A stretch of 64,000 nucleotides of DNA from Siphonodentalium dalli (GCA_032622095.1 CP136068.1:135661989-135725988), one strand, 5' to 3'; shown: positions 1-10,432, counted from the first letter of the stretch. Translations and numbers: made by a program. The notes: generated by a model not told the origin, from the letters alone.

Positions 1-110
1 GATGCAGGAGAGTCTTCAGTACAACATAGGCTGGGTCCCTGAATAGAATTTAATCAACTCCTGGTCTAATAAAAGCAACATAAGTTACACTAAATATTGG
101 TCAGAAAATG

Positions 111-300
111 TACTGTAATGTCTTAAATAATTGACCCCTAAACCACAGCAGAATTATGGGAAATTTAGTCAGAAATATGACTTGCTCTCGGTGAGAGCTT
201 TCCGATGAATGGCAACAAGCCATATTTCCGATTAAAATCCTAAAAAATTTCCCATAATTCTGCTGTGGTCAAAGCGTCATATACTTTGGGCATTACTGTA
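111..300. mobile_element. A-family MITE, decayed 190-bp copy
   Basis: TACTGTAATGTCTTAAATAA to TTTGGGCATTACTGTA, centre GCTCTCGGTGAGAGC; part of the left arm is missing. Confidence 0.75.
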
Positions 301-919
301 ACTACCAGAGCAATCTTAGCTATATTTTCCACTTCCCAGTGATTATTCTGTTGGAAAATGTTTAGCTGTTGAAAATTTTCAACAAAATAGGGAGAAGTGA
401 GTCCCTCCCCTGTTTGCCAAATCTCTGGGGAAACCCGTTCTAGTGGCAGTTCAGTGTTGAATGTGTCCAACGGCCACAGTTTTACACCCTTCAACAAAGT
501 ACACTCAAACTACATTCATTTCTTAAGTGTATCAAAGGAAACACCAGTGACTTATCTATGTAACATCACTGATTCAATCTATAAATCCATCATCTAATAT
601 AATAAAAGCTGCTAATTGATAATCATACTTAACAATTATGCAAAATTGCATAATAGCCTAATGCTTGATTTTACTGTGTCACAAAAAGTTTTATATTTAC
701 GAGCAGACACCATAATTGATATAAATCTATGTTGGTCGCAATGTAGTTCAGTTAAATTAAATGTTATATAATGGATATTGAGTATTGGTGTACCCAATTT
801 AGCAGCAATTAGCACAAGGGTAGCCAGTTTGTCAACTCATAAAGTGTTCTGCTGTTTCTTCAGCACCACACACACACATAAATGACTACGTCTCAAGTGA
901 TTGCAGCAAAGATAGTAAA
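301..919. other. Upstream segment, nothing recognised
   Basis: AT-rich sequence with no supported gene or repeat; a short CACACACA tract at about 867. Confidence 0.45.
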
Positions 920-1160
920 TTAACCATTTCTATACTAAATTGATTCTCCCATCAGTTATAAAAGTATACATTGGAATTGTTTATTATTCATTTGGAGGGG
1001 TGTTCAGGTAATAAGAGCAGACACCAGACAGAAAAACAAATTATACAAGAGCAGAATGATTCCTATTGATTGGTGGGAAATGTTAGATAATAAGTTCAAT
1101 ATGGTCGTTAGTTAAAATCGGAACATTTCCTAAGGGAAATACTCGTCCATGTGTAGTTTA
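920..1160. mobile_element. TTAA element sub-family T5 with an A-family insertion in its tail
   Basis: TTAACCATTTCTATACTAAA, TTTGGAGGGGTGTTCAGGTA, AACATTTCCTAAGGGAAATAC, then GTAGTTTA where the A element enters at TA. Confidence 0.7.
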
Positions 1161-1305
1161 TACAGTAATGCTCTAAGTAATCGACTTCTTAACCCCCTGA
1201 GAGCTTTCCGATGAATGGCAACAAGCCATATTTCCGACTAAATCCTGAAAAGTTACCCATAATTCTGCTGTGGTTAAGGAGTCAATTATTTAGAGCATTA
1301 CTGTA
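1161..1305. mobile_element. A-family MITE, 145 bp
   Basis: TACAGTAATGCTCTAAGTAA to TTAGAGCATTACTGTA; most of the left arm is deleted between CTTAACC and CCTGAGAGC. Confidence 0.85.
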
Positions 1306-1487
1306 GTCAAAAATTCCAACCACATGGACTGTACCATTTCAGAGAATACAATGGTTGAACTATGCACATATGTAAATATTTACTACTTTATTTTGGGACG
1401 ATTTATTGCGCCTAAACATTACTACAATGATTGCGCCAATAATAGTCACTGCTTGTAAATCATTTATAACAATTACCCAGAATTAAA

Positions 1488-1693
1488 GATCCTGTGCCAG
1501 TGCATTACCTTATATATGTGAGTCTCCCATAGGGAGCCTCGCATATATAAGAGAATGTCAAGGTAAATATTGTTAGGCCAATGCATTCTCTTATATATGT
1601 GAGGTTCCCATGGGAGACTCACATATATAAGAGAATGCATTGGCACAGGGTTTTTTGCAAAATTTCAGGAAGCTCCAGTCATGTAAGGGTTAA
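1488..1693. mobile_element. TTAA element sub-family T3, right part
   Basis: CTGTGCCAGTGCATTACC.., hairpin at 1582-1650, CACAGGGTTTTTTGC, GGAAGCTCCAGTCATGTAAGGGTTAA. The left TTAACCC end is not found. Confidence 0.7.
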
Positions 1694-1770
1694 GTTAAGT
1701 AGAGTAGAATTTTTAAAAATATGATAGCTTATATAGAGAGACATTCATTGTTTTTCTGTAAAAAATAAAC

Positions 1771-3045
1771 TCTCATCACAATTAGGGCATATAATCGTTC
1801 AATTTATTCCTAACTTACACATGTGATGGTCTAATTTTATTTAATGAAGAGGCAAGCTATTCTAAATATAATTATGGTCACTTTGATGAGCAAAGCCTTA
1901 AAATAAGATGGCAATCTGCATAATTATCTGGACCTCTAGACCATAAAACCGAGATTCTCTAGCTGGTTCATTTTATATAGGACGTTAGAAACCCAACGTG
2001 AAGTAAGTTTTACAAATTATTGCTCACTGATATGAAAGTTGTTGCTAGTATTTTTTTATTGTAGATATTTGCACTATAAATTTGGATTTCACATAAATTT
2101 ATTGAAAATATGAGCATGCATCTACATATATAAATCCTTTTAGAGTGGTTGCAAGGACCAGCCTAGAGGGTTACTTTGGATACATCTTCTCCATAAAATG
2201 TACAACTTCTCCTTATTTTTGTCCCAGTGATTAGTGACTTCTCACTCATTTACTAGTATGCTTATGTTCAAATGGCATGTTTAAAGTACAGTAATGTCCT
2301 AAATAATCGACGCCTAAACCACAGCAGAATTATGGGAAATTTTTCAGGATTTAGTCAGAAATATGGGTTGCTGCCATTCATCGGAAAGCTCTCTCATTTT
2401 TGTTCTGTTATATTTCTCATCAAAATTAGGGCATATAATCTTTCAATTCATTCCTTACTTAAACATGTAATGTCCTACTTTTATTATTGTGCAGAGGCAA
2501 CCTATTCTAAATATAATTACGTTTTTTTCACTTTTATGGTAAAAGCCATAAAATATGATGGCAATCTGGATAATTATCTGGATCTCTAGACCATAAAACC
2601 GAGATTCTCTAGCTGGTTCATTTTATATAGGACGTTAGAAGCCCAACGTGAAGTAAGTTTTACAAATTATCGCTCACTCATATGGAAGATGCCGCTAGTA
2701 TTTTTTTATTGTAGATATTTGCATTATATAAATTTGGATTTCACATACAGTTATTGAAAATTTGAGCATGCATCTACATATATAAATCCTTTTAGAGTGG
2801 TTGCAAGGACCAGCCTAGAGGGTTACTTTGGATACATCTTCTCCATAACATGTGCAACTTCTCCCTATTTTTGTCATAGGAAGTATGGACTTCTCACTCA
2901 TTTACCAGTATGCATATGTTCAAATGGCATGTTTAAAGTACAGTAATGTCCTAAATAATCGACCCCTAAACCACAGCAGAATTATGGGAAATTTTTCAGG
3001 ATTTTGTTGGAAATATGGCTTGCTGCCATTCATCGGAAAGCTCTC
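1771..3045. repeat. About 645-bp direct tandem duplication
   Basis: Copy one is about 1771-2395, copy two about 2412-3045: CAATTAGGGCATATAATC, GAGATTCTCTAGCTGGTTC, GGACGTTAGAAACCCAACGT, GGACCAGCCTAGAGGGTTAC, TCAAATGGCATGTTTAAAG and an A-family left arm at the end of each. The A copy was in place before the duplication. Confidence 0.85.
2287..2395. mobile_element. A-family MITE, left arm only
   Basis: TACAGTAATGTCCTAAATAA to CATCGGAAAGCTCTC; ends at the palindrome centre where tandem copy two begins. Confidence 0.85.
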
Positions 3046-3143
3046 AGTGAGAGGTTTCCAATTAATGGCAACAAGCCATATTTACGACTAAATCCTGAAA
3101 TATTTCCCATAATAAAGGGTCATATACTTTGGGCATTACTGTA
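2939..3143. mobile_element. A-family MITE, 205 bp
   Basis: TACAGTAATGTCCTAAATAA to TTTGGGCATTACTGTA, centre GCTCTCAGTGAGAGG; deletion in the right arm after CCCATAA. Confidence 0.85.
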
Positions 3144-3450
3144 TATTAATTTTATTGATTATAATTGAAACTTATAGGCTGGTCCCTGAGTGGTTGTTCA
3201 CTATATCGTTGATATATTCTTTTCAAGGAAAACGATGGATGGGGGGATATACTGGATTGATTTGGCTATATGTCCATATCTCCTTCCATGTACATGTATT
3301 ATCTCAGCCATTGGGTTATCATATCTGATTATTAAACTTAGCATGGAGGTTTGCCATCAGGGCCAATTTTAATAGAAGATGCACTTTCCATTATATAGTT
3401 CTGCCTTTCTTCGTTAATTTGGAAATTTTTATTTTCTGTGTCAACAAGAT

Positions 3451-3531
3451 TACAGTAATGCCCTAAGTAATCGACTCCTTAACCACAGCAGAATCATGGG
3501 TAACTTTTCAGGATTTAGATGGAAATATGGT
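3451..3531. mobile_element. A-family MITE, partial left arm
   Basis: TACAGTAATGCCCTAAGTAA to GATGGAAATATGG, then unrelated sequence. Confidence 0.8.
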
Positions 3532-5520
3532 ATTGAGTTTCGCATCAGTGGAGATACTCATTGTTTGGACAAATGCATATCAATGTGAATATTGGGAATA
3601 AAACCTGTTATAACTGAGCCAATGGGCAGTTATTTTTTATCTTATTTGGGAAAGGGTCCTGGGCCTTTAGCCCTGGGGAAATTTTCACCATATTGGGTCA
3701 TAGTTGGAATTTCTATGAGAGACAGGGGTGGTGGGGGGGGGGGGGGGGGGGGCATCTGCTGATTTTTCCAGACACAAGGTGGGGGGGGGGGTATGTCAGG
3801 GTGGGACAAAATGAGTAATGCAAATGTTTTCTTACACTTAAATTTACTCATGTTTATCCTCTATTAACCTTATATAGACCCTTATCTACATGAATATATC
3901 ATTTAGAACACATTCTAGCATCCTGTTCGCGGTCTATATTTGGCATGAAAAATATATAAATACTAACTGAAACAGGCCCCTGTGTGTGCATGCACATTTT
4001 GATCTTAGACAAAGCCTTTATTCAGCGGTGGCTCTTTTGCTTTGTGCGCTTCGATTTTGATAAAAAAAATAATTTGAAATAAAGGAATTGTTTTGTATTA
4101 TTATTATTTATTTTAATTAAATGTTTTAATTACAAATTTAGAAAAACTAACACCGTTATAACCTCCGCCAGGGTACCCTTACTTTACATTTTTGCAATAT
4201 TCTGTTTGTGTACTACAACTGTTAATATCATCATGACATGGGGCTAATCGTTATATGGGACTAAATCAATATTATGGCAGCATTATCGTGTCTAGGTATG
4301 TTGTTATCAGTCATTGGACCCAATGATTACAAATTTTTTTTAATTATATTTTATACCCCACTTATAATAATAAGATTACAGTTAGGCAACGGTGTTCATG
4401 ACAACCTGTTTCAGTGTTAAATTGGACAATTTACCTCATTAAAACTCGATACGGTGGTCAGCATTCATGAGAAGATTGTCGGGCAGATTCAAAATTCAAA
4501 TATGAGCCAGGTATATGATTAAAGGTTTTATTTAGTAAGATATTTGACAGCGAAAGATGGGGGTCGATGTGATATCTGTACAATATATAGGTTTCCCATC
4601 TTGTTCTTTTATATTTTTATGTGGTGGCATGTTTTTAAAAAATTAAATAAGAAAGGCATGACCTGACTCAGTAATCATTGTCATGGAACCCCATCAGCGA
4701 TAAGCGATAAGCCTTATGTGAGTGACAGATATTCTACACAAACGGAGTAAGGCAAAATGTAAACATGGGTCTAAACCCATGGCGCCACCTCATCCTTCCA
4801 GACATCAAACCATAGTTTCCAGCATAATGACTGGCTTTGGAGCTCCGATCAGTCACCACATTGTTACACAATACACACATGCAATATCATTTTACACACA
4901 AGGCATGGACCTAGCTGGAATTCACCTGGTTTTAACACTGGATTTTACAAAAATAACACCAGATAACACGCTCAAAATTATATTGGGGTTAGATTTAGTG
5001 TTTAGGCAGGTTTATGCATAGTTTGATTCACAGAATAAAGTATCTATATTAATATGATTGACGCAGATTGTGATAGAATTGTTTCACACCATTTATTTTA
5101 ATCAATAGTCAATAATAATTGTGAGGACTAAATGGTATGGTTGGATGGCACATATATTTAGTGGCTTGTAATATAGATAGTGGAACAGGATTGGAAAAAA
5201 GAGTGAACAGGGAATACATTTGGGATGGTTCCTAAAATAATTTGGTAGAAAAAGCTTTAAAAGCGTCAAATATGGAATAAGGGGGGGGGGGGGGGGGGGG
5301 GGGGGGGGTTGGTCCCAAATTTTGCTGAGGAAAAAAATCTTTATTTTTACAAGTGGTCGGAATTTCTTTTTTTTGGGCCTTGTGTCTGTAAATTTTTCCA
5401 GACTCCACAGGACCCCCCCCCCCCCCCCTGTGAGAGACAGAACATACCGGTATAAGAACAAGTAATGTCATTGTGAAAATTGGTGTAATTAATCAAACAG
5501 TTCAGTGCATTGTTTTGATT
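3532..5520. other. Upstream segment with G-runs, no gene supported
   Basis: G20 at 3733-3752, G11 at 3781-3791, G28 at 5281-5308 and a C-run near 5413-5428. The flanks GAGAGACAG and TTTTTCCAGAC recur beside the runs at 3715-3770 and, rearranged, 5390-5440, so they may belong to one repeat type. Runs of this length are prone to assembly error. GCGATAAGCGATAAG at about 4696 is a small repeat. Confidence 0.5.
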
Positions 5521-5559
5521 ATTAGCTCAACTTTACTTTGTAAAGGTACACCTTTGTAA

Positions 5560-6010
5560 GGTACACTTTACAGGCCACATCCCTCATCCGATCATCACCA
5601 AACTTCATATGGATCTTCGGGGTGAACTCTAGATGGGAGCCATTGATTATGCCCGAAATTCATTGAAAAACATGGCTGCCAACAGCCATTATGTATTTTA
5701 CTCTTTGCATGACTAAATCCTTCAGCACACCCTACAGGCCACATCCCTCATCCAATCATCACCAAACTTCATATGGATCTTCGTTATAAAACATGGCTGC
5801 CAGCAGCCATCTTGGATTTCAAATTTGAATCAATCCACACACCCTGCAGTGATTTTTGGTGATATGTTTCAAATTAAAATAATTCCATTTACACAATACA
5901 AGACCTTTACTGTAACTTTTTAGCTTTCCTTCTTCTTTATCATTGTATTCATTGCCCAGCAACAAATAAACTCCTTCCCAAGTTGAGCAACAGTGTCGTT
6001 GACACTTTTA
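5560..6010. repeat. GGCCACATCCCTCATCC repeat, two units, related to 55490-56240
   Basis: ACAGGCCACATCCCTCATCC + ATCATCACCAAACTTCATAT at 5569 and 5727; each is followed by ACATGGCTGCCA.CAGCCA. It ends CCCAAGTTGAGCAACAGTG + TCGTTGACAC, like the end of the intron 10 array. Confidence 0.65.
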
Positions 6011-6132
6011 TTCATATTTTGAACCAATGGAATATGAGGACATGGAAATCTGCTTAACATCATGTGGAAGTCCAATCTTGTGTTCACAAACCAAGCAATT
6101 TTCTGTGAATTGGGAATTTTAGGGCCAGAAAG

Positions 6133-6563
6133 CAAGCCTGCAAATAGTGTTGGTCAGTTGCAGAATGAGGTCCACAGAGGGTGAATTTAGTGCTGCTATC
6201 CCGCACAGTGGGCTAGCATCACAAAATTCACCATCTGCGGACCTCATTCTGCTAGGCCACATCTTCTGGGAAGTATCTATAGTCTCAAATTAACATTGCA
6301 ATTTTAGTTACATTTCACCTTCTGTTCAGCTAATATATCCACTATATTATATTCAGAAGATAAAAGGCATAAATTTTGGGTGAACTTCACCAACATCAAA
6401 TGGGGAACTTCAATCTGACCCTAGGTCTCCCATAGAAGTTGAGGCCAAAGCAGAATGAGGTTCCTAGAGGGTGAATTTGGTGATGCTATCCCACCTTGTG
6501 GGACAGATTAACTAATTTTACCCTCTGGGGACCTCATTCTGCAAATGACAGACACATAGCTTG
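6133..6563. mobile_element. C-family MITE, full-length 431 bp
   Basis: CAAGCCTGCAAATAGTGTTG to GACAGACACATAGCTTG. Two palindromes (about 6160-6250 and 6460-6545) and the internal segment with CCCATAGAAGTTGAGGCC. The internal segment is reversed relative to 23801. Confidence 0.85.
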
Positions 6564-6640
6564 CCAGAAAGTGCAGGAAAGTGGGAAAAATTTGACTATT
6601 TCCATTGGGAATGGGGCCCACTTTTGACTCCTGTCATTGC

Positions 6641-6726
6641 CCTCCTGTCATTGCGGGGTAGCATCACTAAATTCACCCTCTGGGGACCTCATTCTGCAAA
6701 TGACAGACACCCTATTTCAAGGCTTG
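6641..6726. mobile_element. C-family MITE, right-end fragment
   Basis: GTCATTGCGGGGTAGCATCA, CTCTGGGGACCTCATTCTGC, CACCCTATTTCAAGGCTTG. It lies about 90 bp before the proposed 5'UTR acceptor. Confidence 0.8.
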
Positions 6727-6799
6727 GTTGCCCAAAAAATACCCAAATGGGACTTCTCATTCTCTGAGAAGACGATGATTCTTTTATTCAAATTTTCAA

Positions 6800-6849
6800 T
6801 TATTTCTCACAGGTTGATCACTTGAGGGTTTCAAGGGTGCATTTCAAAA
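6800..6849 (+). promoter_or_regulatory. Probable 5'UTR segment with upstream splice acceptor
   Basis: A pyrimidine-rich tract ends in CTCACAG at 6812, only 37 nt before the ATG at 6850. This suggests that the start codon lies in a second or later exon and that an upstream non-coding exon exists. The context before the ATG is TTTCAAAA, with A at position -3, which is acceptable for initiation. No TATA-like or initiator element can be tied to it. Parts of this leader appear to recur in intron 1 near 8555-8580 and 8687-8725. Confidence 0.45.
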
Positions 6850-7030
6850 ATGGGTTGTGGAGCATCATCTGATGCAGAAGAGCCTGAGTCTACCAATAAT
6901 CGTGAGCCTCCCCCCACCGTGAATGGCACGAATGGTGACAGCTCAGCTCCGAAACCCGTGCCGAAACCCGTGCCGAAACCCGTGCCTACACGAGAGACAA
7001 AACCAAAGAAACCTGCCAAAGGTGTAGCAG
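6850..7030 (+). CDS. Calpain exon 1: acylation-type N-terminus and PKPVPK linker
   Basis: Codes residues 1-60 plus the first base of codon 61; the donor is GCAG|GTTTGT. The protein begins MGCGASSDAEEPES. Gly2 with Ser/Ala at position 6 fits an N-myristoylation signal, and Cys3 would be a neighbouring palmitoylation site (inference from the general acylation consensus). A low-complexity stretch follows, with three tandem PKPV units encoded by a 12-bp DNA repeat at about 6951-6990, and then a basic KPKKPAKGVAG tail. Classical calpains usually have a short N-terminal anchor helix here, so this N-terminus is atypical and may target the enzyme to membranes. The tail and its donor are repeated downstream in frame. 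Confidence 0.85.
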
Positions 7031-7404
7031 GTTTGTATATATGTAGTATATGTGTATGTATTCATACTATTGGCTCCCGAGGCCTATACATGTGCTTAAA
7101 CTGGCGCCTAACAAGAGACAATCCAAAGAAACCTACCAAAGGCATAGCGGGTCAGTATATATATATACCGATTCAACCTCAACTAACACCAAAAAGAAAT
7201 TCGGTGCCAATGGTGACAGTGCAGGTCCCCTTCGAAATTCGAAGGCCTAAACCTCAACCACACCAGGACCCATTTAGAAACCTGCATGTACTAGTAGCTA
7301 AAGATATAGCAGGTCAGTATATAAATCAACCTCACATACACAGTCAGAGCTCAGCTCCTCAACCGAGCCTTAAAGTAAAGAAACTCAAAGGCATAGCAGG
7401 TTAG
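7031..7404 (+). repeat. Tandem decayed copies of the exon 1 tail, each with an in-frame donor
   Basis: The last part of exon 1 (KxxKGxAG followed by a GT donor and a TATA-rich stretch) recurs three times. The copies end at GCGG|GTCAGT (GT at 7151), GCAG|GTCAGT (7313) and GCAG|GTTAGC (7400). A more complete copy around 7200-7230 also resembles the exon segment encoding NGDSSAP. The reading frame from the ATG stays open through all copies to a TAG at 7402, and each of the three donors keeps phase 1. Use of any of them would lengthen the linker by 40, 94 or 123 residues without changing frame. Whether they are spliced is unknown. Confidence 0.75.
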
Positions 7405-7620
7405 CATATAATTACATGTATACCAATTAATTCAACCTCAGGTAATTTTTTAAACTCAACATAAATGGTAGCAAAGATGACAGCTCCACTCTTAACGTTA
7501 TTGAACAATTGGTACAATAAATGGTGCAATAAATCACTTTATTGAATTTATTGCCTAATGCCCATTGTATTATATTTGTTTGTATTTATGTAGAGAAAAT
7601 TGAGGTGTGACTATAATCAC

Positions 7621-7895
7621 AGACCAGACCGCCCCTATGGTGTCTAGGTGTGATTTTAGTGGCGGCACATATCTGTAGGGGAACTACCATGGACTAAGGA
7701 CATTCACAAAGAAACAAGGGCGAATCACCCACCAAAGTGTGACAATTAACCATCAAAATGCCGCCATCACCGAAAATGTTTACCGTGAATGAAGCTAACT
7801 GATCGGATCAGTGGTGTCTAGGGGTGAATTTAGTTGCCAGAACAGTGCGGGGGTCTCATGAAAACATGTCCATACGCGAACGTCAGTTGTGGATG
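7621..7895. repeat. Intron 1 direct repeat, copy 1
   Basis: Contains GGTGTCTAGG, GGGCGAATCACCCACCAA, a CGCCATC..CCG..TGTTT..CCGTGAATGAAGCTAAC block and a second GGTGTCTAGGGGTG. The same series recurs at 8268-8490. The two copies flank the C-family element at 7995-8248. Class unknown; no coding potential seen. Confidence 0.6.
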
Positions 7896-7994
7896 CACAA
7901 AAGTGCAGCTATTAACCCATTACTTGCCAGAATTGCAATTATATGCCCGCAATAACATATGGCACACAACTGGACCTCCTGTGGCCCTCTTACT

Positions 7995-8248
7995 CAAGCC
8001 TTGAAATAGGGTGTCTGTCATTTGCAGAATGAGGTCCCCAGAGGGTGAATTTAGTGATGCTACCCCGCATAGCGGGCTAGCATCACCAAATTCACCCTCT
8101 GGGAACCTCATTCTGCCGAGGTGTAAGCAGAATGAGGTCCCCAGAGGGTGAATTTGGTGATGCTAGCCCGCTATGTGGGGTAGCATCACTAAATTCACCC
8201 TCTGGGGACCTCATTCTGCAAATGACAGACACCCTATTTCAAGGCTTG
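7995..8248. mobile_element. C-family hAT-like MITE, 254-bp double palindrome
   Basis: CAAGCCTTGAAATAGGGTGT to CCCTATTTCAAGGCTTG; exact 8-bp duplication CTCTTACT before and after. Almost identical to the 26513 copy, which suggests a recently active sub-type. Confidence 0.92.
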
Positions 8249-8267
8249 CTCTTACTGCCAATAACTC

Positions 8268-8490
8268 CACATGTATCTGTAGGGAACTACCATAACAACA
8301 ACAAGGGCGAATCACCCACCAACCAAAGCATGGCAATTAACCCTCGAAATGCTGCCATCGCCGAATATGTTTGCCGTGAATGAAGCTAACAGACCAGACC
8401 ACCATTGTGGTGTCTAGGGGTGATTTTAGTGGCCAGAACAGTGTGGGAGTCACATGAAAACTCGCCCATACGTGGACTGCATAAGGAAAC
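8268..8490. repeat. Intron 1 direct repeat, copy 2
   Basis: Shares several blocks with 7621-7895, including AGGGAACTACCAT, GGGCGAATCACCCACCAA, CCGTGAATGAAGCTAAC and GGTGTCTAGGGGTG. It is followed by CGTCCATCCGTCTGTCTATC, typical of dispersed marine-invertebrate repeats. Confidence 0.6.
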
Positions 8491-8973
8491 GGCTCGTCCA
8501 TCCGTCTGTCTATCTGTACGTGGACGGACGCCCATACATTTGGTCTTTTTTTTATGTTTTTGACAGGTTTGACCACTTAAGATTACCACTTAACTCCTAA
8601 ATTGTATGGTATAATTGGCATTAGGTGGTGGTTTGACATAAGGTTGTCAATCATGTTAAATTTTCTTTTGTCTTGGGCTCCTCCCCTGACCACCTGAGGT
8701 TCAAATGTGCACTTGTAATTTTGTCCAAGCTTTTATTCCTACATTTTTCAGTCAATACCATACCATAGGAATCGTGCACCTGCAATTATGAGGTCCAACC
8801 GACTTTTTTTAGTGGAGTTATCCCCCTTTTTCGACTTACAAATGTTTTGCAAAATGCATAATGTTGTCCGCGCTTGTATTTTTTTTGTTTTTTGAAAAAC
8901 AAATATGTTAGTATGGCTAAACTGAATGTAGCCTAATTGCACTGCGGGTGGTATCCTTAGTCCCATTTGCACA

Positions 8974-9018
8974 GTCCCACCTCTAGTCCCACCTCTAGTC
9001 CCACCTCTAGTCCCACCT
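8974..9018. repeat. 12-bp minisatellite (CTCTAGTCCCAC) x about 4
   Basis: Four near-perfect copies of a 12-bp unit directly abut the CTGCAG end of the inverted exon 5 copy at 9019-9082. Confidence 0.75.
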
Positions 9019-9082
9019 CTGCAGGATACAAAGGATCCCATCCTCAAAGCATTCTTGATTCTCGAATGCAGCCTGTTTGGTT
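9019..9082 (-). pseudogene. Inverted 64-bp copy of calpain exon 5 inside intron 1
   Basis: The reverse complement matches exon 5 at about 15849-15910 with roughly four mismatches, and in the exon reading frame gives PNRLHSRIKNALRMGSFVSC. It is on the strand opposite to the gene and stops exactly at the exon sequence CTCCTGCAG (here ATCCTGCAG). There are no matching splice sites around it, so it is a fragment and not an alternative exon. Because it is transcribed within intron 1 in antisense orientation, it could pair with exon 5 in the same pre-mRNA. Confidence 0.85.
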
Positions 9083-9194
9083 TGACATTAGACATTTGAT
9101 GTTTTGAAGTCTATAGCCGTATGGCCTTTTTTATAGAACTTATATGTCTTGATTAACGATGATAATTGAAAAAAAATGGGGCAAACTAAAATCA

Positions 9195-9616
9195 AGAAAA
9201 ATAGTTTGGGTGCAGTATTTGAGATTGGGGCAGGCGAGTTCCTGAAAACATGAATACATCTTTTTTAAGTCTTATCTGTATTGATGCAATGTTTGCTGGA
9301 TACACAGCAAGATTGTTTGGGTGTGGTTCGAGATTGGGGTGGGCGGGTTACTGAAAACATGCATACATTTTATTTTGGCCTTATCTGTATTGATACAATG
9401 TTTACAGGATACACAGCAAGATAGTTGGGCCTGGTTCGAGGTTGGGGCGGGCGGGTTCCTGAAAACATGCATACATCTTTTTTGGCCTTATCTGTATTGA
9501 TACAATGTTTGCAGGATACACAGCAAGATAGTTTGGGCATGGTTCGAGATTGGGGTGGGCTGGTTCCTGAAAACATGCATACATTTTATTTTGGTCTTTA
9601 TATACAATGTTTGCAG
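9195..9616 (+). repeat. About 105-bp tandem repeat carrying copies of the exon 2 acceptor
   Basis: Each unit ends with CAATGTTTGCAG|GATACACAGCAAG or a close variant, which is the true acceptor and the first bases of exon 2. Copies of GATACACAGCAAG start at 9299, 9408, 9515 and 9617 (the real exon), spaced 102-109 bp. The first copy has CTG instead of an acceptor AG. Copies two and three keep an AG (ACAG, GCAG), but reading on from exon 1 they would hit TAG after G-Y-T-A-R. Each unit also contains a (G/C)GGTTCCTGAAAACATG motif. Confidence 0.85.
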
Positions 9617-9801
9617 GATACACAGCAAGTGAAGTTGGAACATACCAAAAATTTAAGGATTTCCGTGTGAATCCTGATCCTCCTGAACAGAACTTTGCAC
9701 CCAACGCGGGGCCAGGTAACCACTACACAGACGGCGAGTTCAGATTAAATGATGCCATAGATGAGGCTCGAAATCTGAAGCTCGAGTGGAAGAGACCCGG
9801 G
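9617..9801 (+). CDS. Calpain exon 2: linker into the protease core
   Basis: 185 nt, phase 1 in and phase 0 out, codes residues 61-122. Acceptor TTTGCAG, donor GGG|GTAAGT. It contains KFKDFRVNPDPPEQNF and then LNDAIDEARNLKLEWKRPG. The final EWKRPG is a strong calpain landmark, preceding E-I-C in the next exon. The rest matches the variable region between anchor and core. Confidence 0.92.
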
Positions 9802-9877
9802 GTAAGTCAAAATAAGTAAATTTATTCTTGTATAGTACATATCAAAATGCACTATACATGTAATTGGGTACAGATTT

Positions 9878-10272
9878 CCTTTACCCAACAAACCGGCCAA
9901 AAGCGGCCAAATAAAGCTTCAACAGCCTAAAATATCTTCGGTCTGTCTTAATAGAACCATACAAATATGGATATCATTGGAACCGGCTCCTTGACCACAT
10001 TGTGATAGTTACAGTTATGCCCTGTGCCAATGCATTCTCTTATATATGCGAGTCGACCATAGGTCGCCTCGCATATATAAGAGAATGCATTGGCCTAAAA
10101 AAAAAATTTGTTTAACACTTTTTACCATTTTTTCTTACATTCTTTAACAATTTTATCATTTTTAATGTGTTAAGCCAATGCATTCTCTTATATATGCGAG
10201 GCGACCTATGGTCGACTCGCATATATAAGAGAATGCATTGGCACAGGGCCGTTCTGTTGGGTAAAGGGTTAA
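9878..10272. mobile_element. TTAA element sub-family T1, copy 1 (piggyBac-like MITE)
   Basis: Terminal inverted repeat CCCTTTACCCAACA at both ends (left TTAA mutated to TTT, right end GGGTAAAGGGTTAA). It contains two 69-bp hairpins (10025-10093 and 10174-10242) in opposite orientation, separated by an AT-rich spacer. CCCTTT ends and TTAA target sites are typical of piggyBac-superfamily elements (established knowledge). No transposase is encoded. Confidence 0.8.
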
Positions 10273-10326
10273 ATTCAGATGTCATTTCAGTTTGGTAAAT
10301 ATGCTGGCTGTTATCACGGGACTATG

Positions 10327-10432
10327 GAACTTTATCAAAGTCAGTTTTGCCACCCCATGTGATATACTCTGCACTTGAACTTAGATAGTGGAGTACATCA
10401 CATCGGTGGTTAAAAATGATCAAAGTTCCTAG
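10327..10432. repeat. Degenerate inverted repeat in intron 2
   Basis: Arms around GGAACTTTATCAAAG and ATGATCAAAGTTCC, with a CATGTGATATACTC/GAGTACATCACAT inner pair, form an imperfect foldback. Class not recognised. Confidence 0.45.

Noticed and set aside
4722-5021. 99-residue open frame as a gene
   Set aside because: No domain, no splice context, and composition like surrounding non-coding DNA.
5281-5308. Functional G-quadruplex
   Set aside because: Pure G-runs can fold, but homopolymers of this length are also frequent sequencing or slippage products; no specific role can be supported.
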